A stretch of DNA of 64,000 bases from Saxidomus purpurata (GCA_022818135.1 JAFMSR010000015.1:31743117-31807116); one strand, 5' to 3'; shown: positions 1 to 11,515, numbered from the stretch's first letter. Program-made: numbers and translations. The notes: generated from the letters alone by a model not told the origin.

Positions 1-484
1 TAAAATAAATTAACGTAGATATTACATGTCATGCAACATTGGCAAATAAGTTTAAATTCGTTTTGTCTCTAGATAATAAATTTTGAATTCTGTTCTGTTC
101 TGTTCCATAATTTGTTTCCGCCTTGGATACATACACTATGGTTTATAATCAAACAAATGGATAATGATAATACAGAAAGTTGTCTACACTTTGAAATACA
201 CATGTAGCATTAACATCACAGTCAGAAAATTTCAAGCAGAGCATTCTATATATTGTTTTCGAACCTTTATATGAAAAAAGCACATGTGAAGAATAATTAT
301 TAAGCTTGAACTAGATAAGCTACAAGCTTTCTTCACAATCGAGCTAAAATAAATTAGTATAAAGGTATTAAACTTATCAAAGTTAAATAAATCATTCAGA
401 GGGGTCCACGAGTTCAGTTTCTTACTTTTTTAATTTGCTGTCTTACAGTTTGTTATTTTCTATTTTCCGTGATATTCTAGCAAG
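1..484. other. Upstream flank of the ankyrin gene
   Basis: No coding exon is seen. The last bases before the start codon form a pyrimidine-rich stretch ending in AG at 479-480, so the ATG at 485 may sit four bases inside an exon preceded by a non-coding 5' exon. A second AG after a pyrimidine run lies near 447-448. No promoter could be assigned. Confidence 0.35.
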
Positions 485-658
485 ATGAATATGGACCTAG
501 AGATTTACAAAGCTGTGCAGACTAACAACCCGGCAGGACTCCGGCAGTTGTTGAACTCTGGTGGGGACGTGAACACGTACTATCAGGATACAAGCCTCAT
601 CTCCTCAAAGTCTATCCTACATATGTGCTGTGAGAAAGGAAGAATCGAATGTGTTAAG
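485..658 (+). CDS. Exon 1, ankyrin gene (residues 1-58)
   Basis: Starts with the initiator ATG and ends AAG|GTAAAA in phase 0. It encodes the first ankyrin repeat (LRQLLNSGGDVN) and the start of the second (SILHMCCEKGRIECVK), which continues directly in exon 2 as VLLEKGANL. That repeat continuity supports the junction. Confidence 0.82.
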
Positions 659-3600
659 GTAAAATGCAGTGTACATTTTGTATACAGTATGACTTTTAAA
701 AAGGCACTCCCTGTATCTAGCACATTATATTCTCGAAACGTAGGTTATGTGTTCAATGATCGTAAAATGATAAATAAATACAATTTCAAAGAAGAACCTT
801 TTGCGAAAAATGCCTCATTTCACTACAATTAATCAACATAGAGGCTTTCTATTATAAATCGCATCCACCCATTAATTGTACAACAACTCTACATAGCTTA
901 TTGAATGGTTTGACGGTACTGCAGTATATTTTAAACTGCAGATTTTATCGATAATGACTGGGAATGCAAAGCTGAAACTTAAAGGTCAAGTTATTATACT
1001 TCCAAAGATTCTATTATTTATGTTTTAGAGGTTATTTGTGTGGCTTCAGTTATGGGGTATGTCCCTTTAAAATTAGAAAGTAAGTCAGTTTAAAGATTTT
1101 AGAACTACATGTACTTGATTAATCTACAAAGGTAGATGAAAACTTAAAAATATATTCAAACGCATATTTGAGGTTTTGCAAAGGAAATTACCTGCTCAAT
1201 TTTAATTAGAAACACAATCATACATAGCGCAATCTGGAACCATATTTTTCGTTTCTCATTACACTCAAACAAATCTTTGGAACAAATTTCAGGTGTAAAC
1301 AATAAGAAACGACTGATCAATGCAAAATAATATGAATACGAGTATTGTGCTATCTATCTGTGTTTATCACAACTGATAGACGATGTTGAAGTTGAGATGA
1401 GGTTTTGGAAATCACTACAAACTCTTTATCTTAAAACTTGCTGGAATTGCAAATTTTTTATTCTCACTTCCTACGTGCCAAAAGCAATGTTTGCCAATGT
1501 TTCTTAGAAATTTAAAAAGCATTTCTGGAAGGATACATACATATTTCAAATTCACATTGAATTTAAGCCAATACAGATTGGAAAGCAGTCAAGTTATTTG
1601 ACATATTTCTATGCATGCATTAGTTGGCTAGACTATTCTTAATCGAAAAATATTTGTTGTTGTTGGAAAAGTAACCACATTAACAGAAAACATACCTTGA
1701 GTTTCATAATTCCTGAAGCTTTGAAAGTGGTAAAGGGATATTCGATTAAAGAATTTGAATTATTAATACTTTCATAAACATTTTGATACAAAGAAACGTT
1801 CAGAGTACCTATGTATTGCAGGAGATGTGTTTTGAGTTTAACTTATTGACTGAACAAATTACGTTTTGACAGGTGCTTTTAGAGAAGGGAGCTAATCTTG
1901 CAGTAAGGGACTCCTGGTACCAAACGCCCCTGATGCTTTGTATGATAACACAGTGGTATGAGATCGGTGAGATATTACTGAATCATGACCCAGACATCAT
2001 TAACCATGGTGACATATATGGCAAAACAGCATTACATATTGCTGTAAACCAAGCTGCAATTGAATGTATAGAGGTAATGCTTTCTACAAAACATTATTAT
2101 TGTTACCAATGTAATAGAAAGTATGCATTATTATTAGGTAAAAACATTTCAACATGCGCATACATCATAATTGATTTTGAAAAACGAATAATTCAGCATT
2201 AGGAAGTTTGATTTTTAACATTGACTTCATTTCAACAGTTACCAGGTTAAGTATTCTACGAGTAAAGTGATCGTGCAAAACGTAGACATCATTCTAGTTA
2301 TTTTCCTTACATGTCTGTAGGTAAATTTTAATGATTCCCTCTTGTTATTGTTAAGATATATGCTGTTCTTTGTTGGCATTAAATTTTCCAGCTTCTCCTA
2401 AGATACGATATAGACATTGACGCTGTTGACGAGAAGGGTGACACCCCACTTCATGCGGTGTGCGGTGACAAGACACTATCTAAAGAAAACCTTGTCAAAA
2501 TTGTCAGAATGTTATTGCATGCAGGAGCTGATCCGAACATTGTAGACTTTATGGAAGGACGGACTGCAATTCAGGTAATTTAGAAAAGTGTAAGCTGTTC
2601 CAAGGCTTTTGGTTTACAGTTACGTTTTGTTCACGTTTATTGTAACCGACCCTTCATGGGATGTAGTTCTGAGTTCAACTTTGTTTGTGTTGCAGCCTGT
2701 CAATCATTGCCAGTTAAATGTTTGCTAGAGTCATTTTTCATCTCACTTGCTGCACATGCGTTACTGTTTTGTGTACTGGTACTCTGACATTTGGATTATC
2801 TCGGAAATTTCTTACGGAAAGGATTCACCGGAAACTGTCGAAGATCGCCAATTTAATGCGATTGTTATTGTGTATACTGTTTGATTCTTTCTCATCTATT
2901 CTATGTAGGTGTGTTTCCATGTGTTTACGACCTGTTCATATTTCCTTGTCTATGTTGTGCTTAACGTGTTCTTTGAAGGTGTTATTTCCTTATTCCATGA
3001 TGTAATGCCGCAGAGGCGGTGAGTGCATTAACACTACATGTAAGTTCGAAGTGCTAATGAAAGAACTTACTTGACTTTTACGATGACGTGTCGGAACGCC
3101 TTATACATTATTGCCTTAAAGTTGTAACTATGATCAGTGTATATAAGCGCATATAGGGATGTTTGTAACTATGATCAGTGTATATAAGCGCATATAGGGA
3201 TGTTTGTAACTATGATCAGTGTATGTAAGCGCATATAGGGATGTTTGTAACTATGATCAGTGTATGTAAGCGCATATAGGGATGTTTGTAACTATGATCA
3301 GTGTATGTAAGCGCATATAGGGATGTTTGTAACTATGATCAGTGTATATAAGCGCATATAGGGATGTTCTTTTCGCAGAGAGCAATGATAACGGGTAACG
3401 TAGAGGTGGTGGAGATGTTACTGGCGGCCGGGGCAAAACTTAACACAGTAGACGGATGTGGAAGGTGTCCTATAACAAACCTGCTGTGGTATCATAGAAA
3501 ACCCGGGGATCCTGATGATGTCGAAGATGATGTTATGGTCATAATAGTTATGTTAATACAGGTATATTTGATAGTTCATGTCTCAACAAACACCAAGGTA

Positions 3601-5238
3601 TTTTGCAGTCATGTCATCATGAATGTGGAGTCATACCTTTCAAAGGTGTGCAATGTGCTAGTTATCGTAAATGTGTTTAAATCCAGTGTTGCAGTGATGA
3701 GTGTTAAGTATTTCTATATCATCCCATACACATTCTCCCCTAAAAATATCATATGATAATAAATTGGTTCCTATTTTGAAGACTAACTTTTTACCATCAC
3801 GTTTGTCATTCTATTTTAGGCTGGGGCAAATTTGAACATCAGTAAGTATGAACATAGCAACGCATTATGCGTGGCAACATTGTTCCAGTGCACAAACCTG
3901 GTGCAGTATTTCCTCTTCAACGGCGCAGACCAAAATGTCGATTGTGAGTAAAGTTTTTGTGTCATTCTTTAAGAGACAATTACTTTTAATTGCAATTGCA
4001 ATTTTACTATTACAGTTTTTGAATGTCATTTGACTAGTACATAGCGGAATTATGTCTCCCACTTAGTGGTAGGTGACCTATTGATTTGGTGCTGTCTGTC
4101 TGTAGGCCTATGTATGTATATCACAAAGTTTGTCCACGCAACTCCCCCTACACGCCTGGATGGATTTTTCTGAAACTTGGTAGAAATGTTTAGTACAAAG
4201 TGTAGTTGTGCGTGTGATTGTGCATATTGTCGGCAGTTTCTGGTTCCTTGATTCTTAGCGGAGTTATTGTTCTTTTTCGTAAACCCTAACCCGAAGATTT
4301 TCCGCGCAGCTTGACGGATTTCACCCAAACTTCACATCAATGATCAGTGCCAAGCCTAGTTGTGTATAGCGTCGACATTTTCCGGTTCAGTTAATCTTAT
4401 AAGTTATTTTTTAATTATTTTTTATTCATGACACACATACCTCTCTATTATACAGTGTTAAGTGACGGGAGACTTTCCGTATTATGTGTGAAAAGCAACC
4501 TCTAGTTTATAATTGACTATATATCAAGCACCTACAACCTCATAAACCATACCGGACCCATTTTAGGCCTAGCTTTTTATTTTACTTGTGCGTTTAAATA
4601 TGTTTACAATTTTTTTTTCAGTTTACTGTGGGATGACGCCGTTTACAATGTTTTTCTTTTTGTCAGTTTACTGTGGTGTGACGCCGTTTACAATGTTTTT
4701 TTTTTCAGTTTACTGTGGTGTGACGCCGTTTACAATAATTGTTTTTTCAGTTTACTGTGTTGTGGCGCCGTTTACAATGTTTTTTTTTTCTTCAGTTTAC
4801 TGTGGTGTGACGCCGTTGCAGATTGCTACAAGGAAACAGGATCTCAAAACATTAAAGGTCCTGCTAAACTGGAAAAGCGATTTGTACAGAAAGGGACGGG
4901 TAAAACGGGGTGAACTTGATTATCGAGCGGATGTTTTCCATCTCGCAATTGACATTGGTGCTTTTGAAGTAGCTATGTTGTTAGTGGAAATCGGATATGA
5001 TCTGACACGTGTCGATTACTTAACAGACTGGTCTAAACTTCCACCGGATACTTTAATCGCGAACCAGGCTATGTTAGAATACTTTCGCCAAGGTGCGATG
5101 CTAGTGCAAAGCTTATTTCGATTGGCAATATTTGCAATAAGGGACAAGTTACCTTGGAATATTCCTGCGAGTGCGGCGTCATTGCCATTACCAAAACCTT
5201 TGATAAAAGCTGTCCAGCTAGAGGATGAACTGACTTGA
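485..5238 (+). CDS. Ankyrin-repeat protein with C-terminal SOCS-box-like segment (ASB-like), six exons
   Basis: Joining exons 485-658, 1873-2073, 2392-2574, 3379-3561, 3820-3943 and 4796-5238 gives 435 residues in one frame, with GT-AG borders at every intron and phases 0,0,0,0,1. About nine ankyrin repeats cover residues ~5-370; typical cores are seen (KTALHIAV, GDTPLHAV, LLHAGADPN, GVTPLQIA). The last ~45 residues carry the SOCS-box pattern: a hydrophobic SLFRLAIFAIRDKL helix, then SLPLPKPLIKA. In the ASB family, ankyrin repeats bind a substrate and the SOCS box recruits Elongin B/C and Cullin-5, so a cytosolic ubiquitin-ligase adaptor is inferred. The ATG at 485 has A at -3, and a second in-frame ATG follows two codons later. 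The SOCS call is by eye; a plain ankyrin protein is the alternative. Confidence 0.85.
659..1872 (+). other. Intron 1 of the ankyrin gene
   Basis: This 1.2-kb AT-rich intron runs from GTAAAA to a TTTTGACAG acceptor. I see no embedded gene or clear repeat in it. Confidence 0.6.
1873..2073 (+). CDS. Exon 2, ankyrin gene (residues 59-125)
   Basis: It lies between acceptor AG 1871-1872 and donor GAG|GTAATG, phase 0 on both sides, 67 codons. It encodes one and a half repeats, including the textbook core GKTALHIAVNQAAIECIE, which exon 3 completes as LLLRYDIDIDAVD. Confidence 0.83.
2392..2574 (+). CDS. Exon 3, ankyrin gene (residues 126-186)
   Basis: Bounded by acceptor AG 2390-2391 and donor CAG|GTAATT; 61 codons, phase 0. 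It encodes GDTPLHAV and MLLHAGADPNIVD ankyrin cores. It is too short and lacks an early ATG, so a simple ORF scan misses it; homology and phase place it. Confidence 0.82.
2575..3378 (+). other. Intron 3 of the ankyrin gene, ending in a minisatellite
   Basis: The intron runs from GTAATT to TTTTCGCAG. Its last third is a 41-bp minisatellite. A 95-codon open frame at 2718-3005 has no recognisable domain and is treated as chance or repeat-derived. Confidence 0.6.
3124..3369 (+). repeat. Six-copy 41-bp minisatellite abutting a splice acceptor
   Basis: Six nearly identical 41-bp units start at 3124, 3165, 3206, 3247, 3288 and 3329, each beginning GTAACTATGATCAGTG and ending GGGATGTTT. Units 1, 2 and 6 read GTATATAAGC where units 3-5 read GTATGTAAGC. 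The last unit ends nine bases before exon 4. Confidence 0.95.
3379..3561 (+). CDS. Exon 4, ankyrin gene (residues 187-247)
   Basis: Bounded by acceptor AG 3377-3378 and donor CAG|GTATAT; 61 codons, phase 0, the same length as exon 3. It encodes NVEVVEMLLAAGAKLNTVD and then a longer acidic loop (PGDPDDVEDD) inside the following repeat. Confidence 0.82.
3820..3943 (+). CDS. Exon 5, ankyrin gene (residues 248-289, last codon split)
   Basis: Bounded by TATTTTAG and T|GTGAGT; 124 nt, so it ends in phase 1. It encodes AGANLNIS, then LVQYFLFNGADQN, both ankyrin repeat ends. The split codon joins exon 6 to give Phe before YCGVTPLQIA. Confidence 0.8.
4055..4505. repeat. Dispersed repeat inside intron 5
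   Basis: The stretch contains text such as CCACGCAACTCCCCCTACAC and TTTTTCTGAAACTTGGTAGA. I associate such phrasing with high-copy bivalve repeats (recollection, not a search). No coding capacity is seen; the boundaries are approximate. Confidence 0.45.
4609..4812 (+). repeat. Minisatellite made of five tandem 3' splice sites
   Basis: Five copies of a T-run, CAG, then a TTTACTGTG-type exon start. The AG dinucleotides end at 4621, 4666, 4708, 4750 and 4795, so spacings are 45, 42, 42 and 45 bp. The last copy is the start of exon 6 (YCGVTPLQIA). All spacings are multiples of three and no stop codon occurs in the exon 6 frame across the array, so any of the five acceptors would keep the reading frame. 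Confidence 0.93.
4796..5238 (+). CDS. Exon 6, ankyrin gene (residues 289-435, SOCS-like end)
   Basis: Uses the last of five tandem acceptors (AG 4794-4795), the only one followed directly by a normal ankyrin repeat (GVTPLQIATRKQDLKTLKVLL). Another repeat follows (FHLAIDIGAFEVAMLLVEIG). The SOCS-like tail ends at TGA 5236-5238. Upstream acceptors would add 15, 29, 43 or 58 in-frame hydrophobic residues. Confidence 0.82.
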
Positions 5239-5561
5239 CTTTTATAAACACTGGTTAAAAGTTAATACCATTTCGTTTCCTCACAAAAAGGATAAATGTC
5301 TATCTAAAATGGTTAAAAAGTCTCCAGGAAATCATGTTTGAAATTTACTCCAGGGATATACAGTTTGGCTAGACAGCAGATGGTGTGCAGAGATTCTTTA
5401 GAAAGATCTTTTATTTATTTCTTCTTTTGACTAATACATAAATTACCTAATGATGGAACAAATGGTATTATCTTGCTTTGCATATTTAAGTATTGTGATA
5501 CTGCTATTTTTATATATGTATGTACAAGTGCTCAGCAAAAAGTTCTGAATTTGTTAATAAA
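5239..5561 (+). terminator. 3' UTR with AATAAA polyadenylation signal
   Basis: After the TGA the sequence stays non-coding. A canonical AATAAA lies at 5556-5561 and a second at 5637-5642. Either could set the 3' end of the ankyrin transcript. Confidence 0.5.
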
Positions 5562-5642
5562 GAATAACCACAAATCACAGAGTACTAAAATGTATATATC
5601 ACAAATGGATTCATCAAAGTTCAGCCTCGTAAATATAATAAA

Positions 5643-7880
5643 CAAGTTAATGACAACAGAGCATGGCTACGTCATAAAACCGACGCAACGTCAAGATGGC
5701 GACATCAGCCTTCGGGTACATTTTAGCGTCGCGGCACCCATCGTGCAGCACACAACCTTCTCATGCTAAGATGTTCATGAATAACGGTTCATACAGTACC
5801 ATAGAGTGACACCAATCGCCTCAGAAATATCTCAAACTGACCGCCGCAGCTCTTCCTCAACATTACTCTTTAACAACTTTAATTCTAAAATCCACTGGTC
5901 TTTCTAGCATTAGTCATAATTATAAATATTGTGGCCATTTTGTAAGAATCAGATTTGCCAGAACGGTAAAAACTGTCGAATATCCCGAGGGATGCAAGAA
6001 TTAACTATATGTTTAACGATACATTTTAGACAAAAATCGGGGAAATAGTTAATTTTGATTGATAAAGTATTCTAAGAATAAACCTAAACAATCAATGCAT
6101 CTGACCCAGACACCAAGAAAAAAGAAGCCTTCACTGGAGGTATGTATTATTATTTTAACTAATTCTGCTAAAAGTTGTTTATCTATACAGATTACAGAAT
6201 TTAGCTAAGATTTTTCTTACAATTTTAATGACTTTGATTGAGCACGCTTAGGGTCAGTCTATAAACTGCGGATTACCTTTAGCTAAGGTTCTGTTTCTGA
6301 CAATTTTAATGACTTCGATCGAGGGTCGCGTATCGTAAGTCCGCGGTATACGCAAAACTTAATTGCAACCAATGGTAATTCCAGTAACACCATTTTCAAC
6401 GCTAATACCAACATTAAAGTATAGTAACTAAATGCCGCTGTGACCGTGTTCAACGCAGATGACGTCATTATAAAACGACGTGAAAATGAAAATTAACTAA
6501 TGCCAAAGTACTAAATTTGATTTTTCACGCTTCAAGTGCGAGCCTTTGAAATTATCAACAATCATTTTGAGGTGTAGGTCGTCTAAGCGTGGCATCCTCT
6601 GGTGTATCAAAATAAGTTCGCTTTAGATTAATTGATAATTTTACTTCTGTCTGTGTTTAATTGGCCAAAATGTGCTTTGATCATGCTTTATATTGTTTTA
6701 TTTATACGAACATATCGGAATTAATCGTTGGTATCGGTGTAAGATCATGTTCAAATAGTGAATATAGAAGTTTTTTCTCGGCAATATTGAAAATAACAGC
6801 TATTGATGTTAAGAGTCATATTAACATGATGTTAACCGAACAACATTCCTGTTTATTTTCTGGTTAATAATCTACTTTTATTGATTTGTTTGTACTAAAT
6901 ATGAAATCGAGGGAAACTCTCTAAATATACATATACGTATTTAAACGACGTCATTTTCGCATAGTTTCTAGATTAATTACCCTCGGTATATGTTGACGTA
7001 AATCCGGATAGAGCGCAAAAAGTAAAGATAAAAATGGTAACCATTGTTTCAAGTCTGTGCACCTTATCACTTTTATTTCATTGAGACCTAAATGCCTGAA
7101 AACCATAAAATCAGTATACTGCTTCAAAAAAAATTATAGTAAAATTCCGTGACTTTTTCATTTTCGCTCAAAGATTTTGAAAACTTTAAAGTTTCGATTG
7201 TTAATGTAAAGCGGTGTTATGTTTACTGACTTTGCTCTTTGTAATTGGAAGATGTTTTAGAAAATCATATGCCTTTCTTCATATCCGAAGCAAGTTTATT
7301 GTCAATTTTGAGCTACTTATTTCAACTGAGCTAGGTCCAATCGTAATGTATGCAAAAGCTTTGGATTTTAACATATTCTTAAAATATATGCGTTGTAAGC
7401 AATTTTGAAATGTCATACACATGTACAGAGAAGATTGTATCTTTAAATCTAATACTTTTAGTCCATATCATGTGTCCCCTAGGACCATTACGCTCTGAAT
7501 AGTATATTTACTTTTGTCTTTTATATTCAACTGAATGTAGATGTAGCAAGTGTTGAAGAGTCCGATAAAGAGAAAATGAAAGCGTGAAGTAGTAATAAAA
7601 AAAAAAAAAAAAAGAACAGCACTTGATCTACAATAGCGCCAAATATGCGACTACCGAATTGCAAGTTTATTCTGTATATTGGGATTATGTACAGAAGATG
7701 ACCTTCAAATAATATGGTCGGATATCTGTCGTAATCAAACTGTTGGAAGATGTGCTCCTAGAACACAGCAATAGGGCAGGATGACTATTGTTAAAGAAAT
7801 TTTGACGTTTTCAGAGAAAACCAGAGTTTCTCATTGCGAAATAATGACCAAGAATTAGACATTGATGCCTCCCTTTGATT
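5643..7880. other. Non-coding stretch with one small tandem duplication
   Basis: No gene is recognised. Segments near 6185-6245 and 6265-6330 are diverged copies sharing TTAGCTAAG and ACAATTTTAATGACTT, about 80 bp apart. An 18-base poly(A) lies near 7595-7613. Short open frames here show no domain. Confidence 0.5.
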
Positions 7881-7905
7881 CAGAGTCAAACTTTTAAAGT
7901 AAAGA

Positions 7906-8190
7906 GTGAAAACATCGTCTCCATCGAATAATTTAAGAAAGCTTGGATACCCAATGTCATGGCTACTGGATTCCTCACAAATAGCAGTAGCTGTACCTGC
8001 TGACTGCAGCTTTGACGGTCTAGCATCCTCGGATTTTCACCTGTTCTCCGAACTTAAACCTGAACTATACTGGAGGCGAGGCATTTTGACAGTGATGAAG
8101 ATGGCATTTGGCATATCACGAAGAAGACTTATTTCTAGATGACATGATCAAGTTTGAGCATCGGTCGAACAATTTTGAACAAACTTTGTC
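7906..8190 (+). pseudogene. Mariner-like transposase C-terminal relic
   Basis: One frame reads LASSDFHLFSELK, close to the mariner-family block LAPSDYHLF. About ten codons later the match resumes in another frame as HFDSDEDGIWHITKKTYF, resembling the mariner GGxxFxSDEEV segment. One frameshift and a stop therefore break the fragment. The N-terminal half and terminal inverted repeats were not found. Mariner transposases cut and paste their own element using a DD34D catalytic triad; this piece is too short to act. Identification is by motif memory only. Confidence 0.5.
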
Positions 8191-8199
8191 TATTGTGTT

Positions 8200-9635
8200 A
8201 AAACAGAGACTCTTTGATGTACTATCGTACATATGACAGTAATAGTCTGCAAGATCTTCAATCCATATATTCTGCATAAGAACGCAATGCAAGTGGACTA
8301 TTATCAGTGTTTTGTTTAATGAATCTGAATTTTGCTTTGTTAGTAAAGTACTTCTGTAGAAGATAACATAGTTCATAAACACACTGTGCGGTCAGTTGTC
8401 TCAGTTCCAAAGTAACACGAAGACAGAAATTTGAAAAGAAAGAGAAAAGCTGTAAAATAGTCACAATTCCCATCAAGAGCTTGGTTAACATTGTTAGTCT
8501 TGCTGTCAAAGGTAGTTGAAAATCTAAATAAGGCTTATTTATTTACTGGAGTAGTGCTGGTAACATACAAGAATCACTTGCAAACAAAAATAGGTACCAA
8601 ATGCTGGATTGCATGTTCAAAGCGAGGGTCAAGGATGTTGTAAAACGACCTTCTCTGATTGGGCATATTAACGGGGAAATTTTAATTGATATTGACATTT
8701 TAATTGTATATTTTTATTATGCTTGATTATTGAAGATAAATACGGAAGGGCGACAATCCGCTAGGACCAACGTGTTAATGGAAAGCAGATTTGTTTCCCT
8801 TGTTTCGGTGATTAAAACTGTCTGATTCTTATCTGTATCTGTATGTTTATTTGTCTCCGTGTGAAAGCAATTACTGTCATAAACGTTTTCTAACTGAAAT
8901 TTCATTTTTCTTCTCATTTTTGTTTTATTAGTTTACCTGTATAGAATAGCCAAAATCAGCATTCAGCAATATAAATAAACAATGTACTTGCTGTTACAAC
9001 CAGATTTCTTTAAGTTCCGATATGTGAGTAAATCACTCAAGAAAAGCTACAGCGTTACAAATCGTGCTTACAAGATAATGCCGGCGTCATAGTTGTTAAT
9101 AAATTTAGGTGCGAGTACAGACCTAAACACAAAACTTTAAGATTTAGATTCAATTTTATTGGTTGAAAATAGAGAAACTTTGCCGTGACATAAGTGTCTT
9201 GTGTTGCCTATCTGTTCAAACAGGCAAGGCTAGACGTCAGTTACTCTTACCTTTGGATGCAATAATAAGCGGAACATGCCATTTCTAATACACATGATAA
9301 AATTGCAATGTGCAATGTTCCTTTTTATGCATAACAGAATACATTTCTTTCAACGAACATAGTCACATGTTGCTCTTTTTACATCAGTTTTAGTGCATCA
9401 TTTTCCTAGAATCTTTAATTTATTCGGTCTTACTCTTGAATCATTTTCATGAATGTTTGTATGTGCATTTCACGTTAATGGAAAAGGTAAAAAAAGCTGC
9501 TAAATACATGGGCGACGGGTAGGGATAGTGGAACAGAGCTGTACAATATTTTAATATCATATCATTTTATCAAGATAAAAATTAGTGAATTGTAACTCTA
9601 CGATATACATAATTTGGATATTTTATTACTTAGTA
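8200..9635. other. Non-coding stretch, nothing recognised
   Basis: AT-rich sequence with only short random open frames on both strands. No repeat array, RNA gene or exon-like segment stood out. Confidence 0.5.
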
Positions 9636-9639
9636 GATT

Positions 9640-9935
9640 GGAAATGATTTACATTTTGTACGAACTTCAAACTCCATTAATGAAATTGTAGTACTAAAAA
9701 GTTTGATTGCCTCAGGTACATGTACGAGTATTAGTTACTATTATTTTGAGATGTGTAGTACTGATATACATGTATATGTTAATGGTGCGTAAATCTGTAT
9801 TTAAATGATTTTATAATGTTATATATGTTTTCATTGTGCTCTGAATTTTGTTTGAATTATGATCTTGAAACAACCGGCTAAACAAAAATCAGTGGAATAT
9901 ATAGAACAGGTAAGATTATGTAAGGGGTTCTTTGG
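9640..9935 (+). repeat. Copy 1 of a diverged repeat pair
   Basis: It shares ordered blocks with 11635-11990: TACATTTTGT, CTTCAAACTCCA versus TTTCAAGCTCCA, TTGATTGCCTCAGGTAC versus TTAATTGCCGCAGGTAC, ATGTTAATGGT, and TTTTCATTGTGCTCTGAATT. Same orientation, about 2 kb apart. Confidence 0.6.
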
Positions 9936-10499
9936 TGTTTATTGAATCATAGAAAAGAGTTAGAAATGTTTTCAAGCAGGACTGTAAATCAAGGACGAAT
10001 TATAGAATTAATTGCCATAAGCACTAAATAATTATTTACGTTATGATTAGCCAATATGTATGAAGGTTTTGCTTAGACAGGTAAAATTGCTTCCACTGCT
10101 GCAACATGGAATATGTTTATCTGTCATACAACTTAATATCGATACAAATTGTGCTAAAAAATAAAGTCACAGTTATGATTTGTAAATGAATTGAAGTCTG
10201 CACAGATATGATAACAGGATGTCGCTGATACATGTTTTCGAGGAAGGCCAATTCATTGCTACATGACATAAACATATGCAGCACGCATGTTATACATGTA
10301 CTTTGTAATGATGTGTATCCATTCGTGCAACCTTTGTAAAGAAGATTTGTCATGACTTAAATTCTGCATCATCATGTTCATCACTTGATAATATCAAAAC
10401 CCTTGACATATCAACATCTCGTGTAGAAATTTGTAATTGGACCACTATTATGATATAATTTCAAACCCAATATGTAACTATTTTTCTGAGGAAAGCTGA

Positions 10500-11515
10500 T
10501 GATTAGCTAGTTTGATCGTCATGTGTCCATCGTCCGACGTCATTCGCCGTCAACACTGCTTCAAACAACATCTCCTTTTGAAACTTCATACCAAGTATCC
10601 TTTTAGTTCTCTCTATCAGATTCCTTTAAGTTGAAGAACATTGGATGCAACTGCAACAATAAACGAAAATGTAGTTTTTCTCCACAGAAACTGCTTGGCC
10701 TGATATACATTGTAATTTCGCACAATTGTTTCTCATACCACAAGCGTGTGCCTTGCACAAAACCAGCCACCTACTCCAAAGGTCAAGGTCACATTAAGGA
10801 CTCAAACACGGCTACATGCAATTTCGTTTCAGGTGTTTCCCATGTATACACCGACTTTGATATAATTTCACACAACTGTTACCCAAACCCCAAAGGGTGT
10901 GTCATAAACAACAGTCAGCCACCTTCTCTCAATGCCAATGTCACACTTAGGGCTCAAACACTTCCGTAATGTTCTGCTATTAAGACAACCGATATAAAGA
11001 CCGCCCTCAATATTAAGACCGCCCTCGATATTAAGACCACCTAAGACCGCCCTCGATATTAAGACCACCCTCGATTTTAAGACCACCCTCGATATTAAAA
11101 CCGCCCTTGATATTAAGACCAGATATTTCAGAACCAAATGTTCAATTTCATAATAAAAAGGTCTCGCTAATAAGACCGATTCATTAATAAGACCACTTTT
11201 TACTGGTCCGAAGGTTGGTCTCAATACAAGAATTTGACTATTGTGTCCGGTCTGTATCTTCCATATGCATGGACCGATTTTGATATAACTTCACACAATT
11301 GTTTCTCATGTGACTGGGGGTGTGTCATGCACAACACAAAGTCACCTGCCCCTTAAATCAAGATCGTCTATACTAAAGTGCACGAACTCTGCAAATTTAG
11401 TGGTGTGTACATCCTTCTTTACAGACTGCTTCAAACCGGTAGGAGACTCTGTATTGCATGACAATACCTCATCAACTTGCTTTATCTCGGTCACGATACA
11501 AGTTCTTTCAATCTA
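10500..11515 (+). repeat. Dispersed repeat with internal ~150-bp subrepeats
   Basis: The phrase ATATAATTTCACACAA, then a GTGTGTCAT/GTGTGCCTTGCACAA phrase, CAGCCACCT and CTCAAACAC, recurs near 10700-10810, 10855-10960 and 11275-11360. The start (GTCCATCGTCCGACGTC) also resembles high-copy bivalve repeats I know. The open frame at 10631-10969 is part of this repeat, not a gene. Confidence 0.55.
10978..11205 (+). repeat. 18-bp minisatellite inserted in the dispersed repeat
   Basis: The unit ATTAAGACCGCCCTCGAT recurs about seven times from 10978 to ~11118, with A/C variants and one short unit. It decays into looser TAAGACC spacings to ~11205. The unit length keeps a minus-strand frame open, giving the repeat VLISRA. 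Confidence 0.85.

Noticed and set aside
2718..3005. 95-codon frame inside intron 3
   Set aside because: Cys/Leu/Ser-rich, no domain, no splice borders, and inside a well supported intron.
3124..3369. Regular repeats resembling a CRISPR array
   Set aside because: The units are contiguous with no unique spacers and lie in an intron of a eukaryotic gene.
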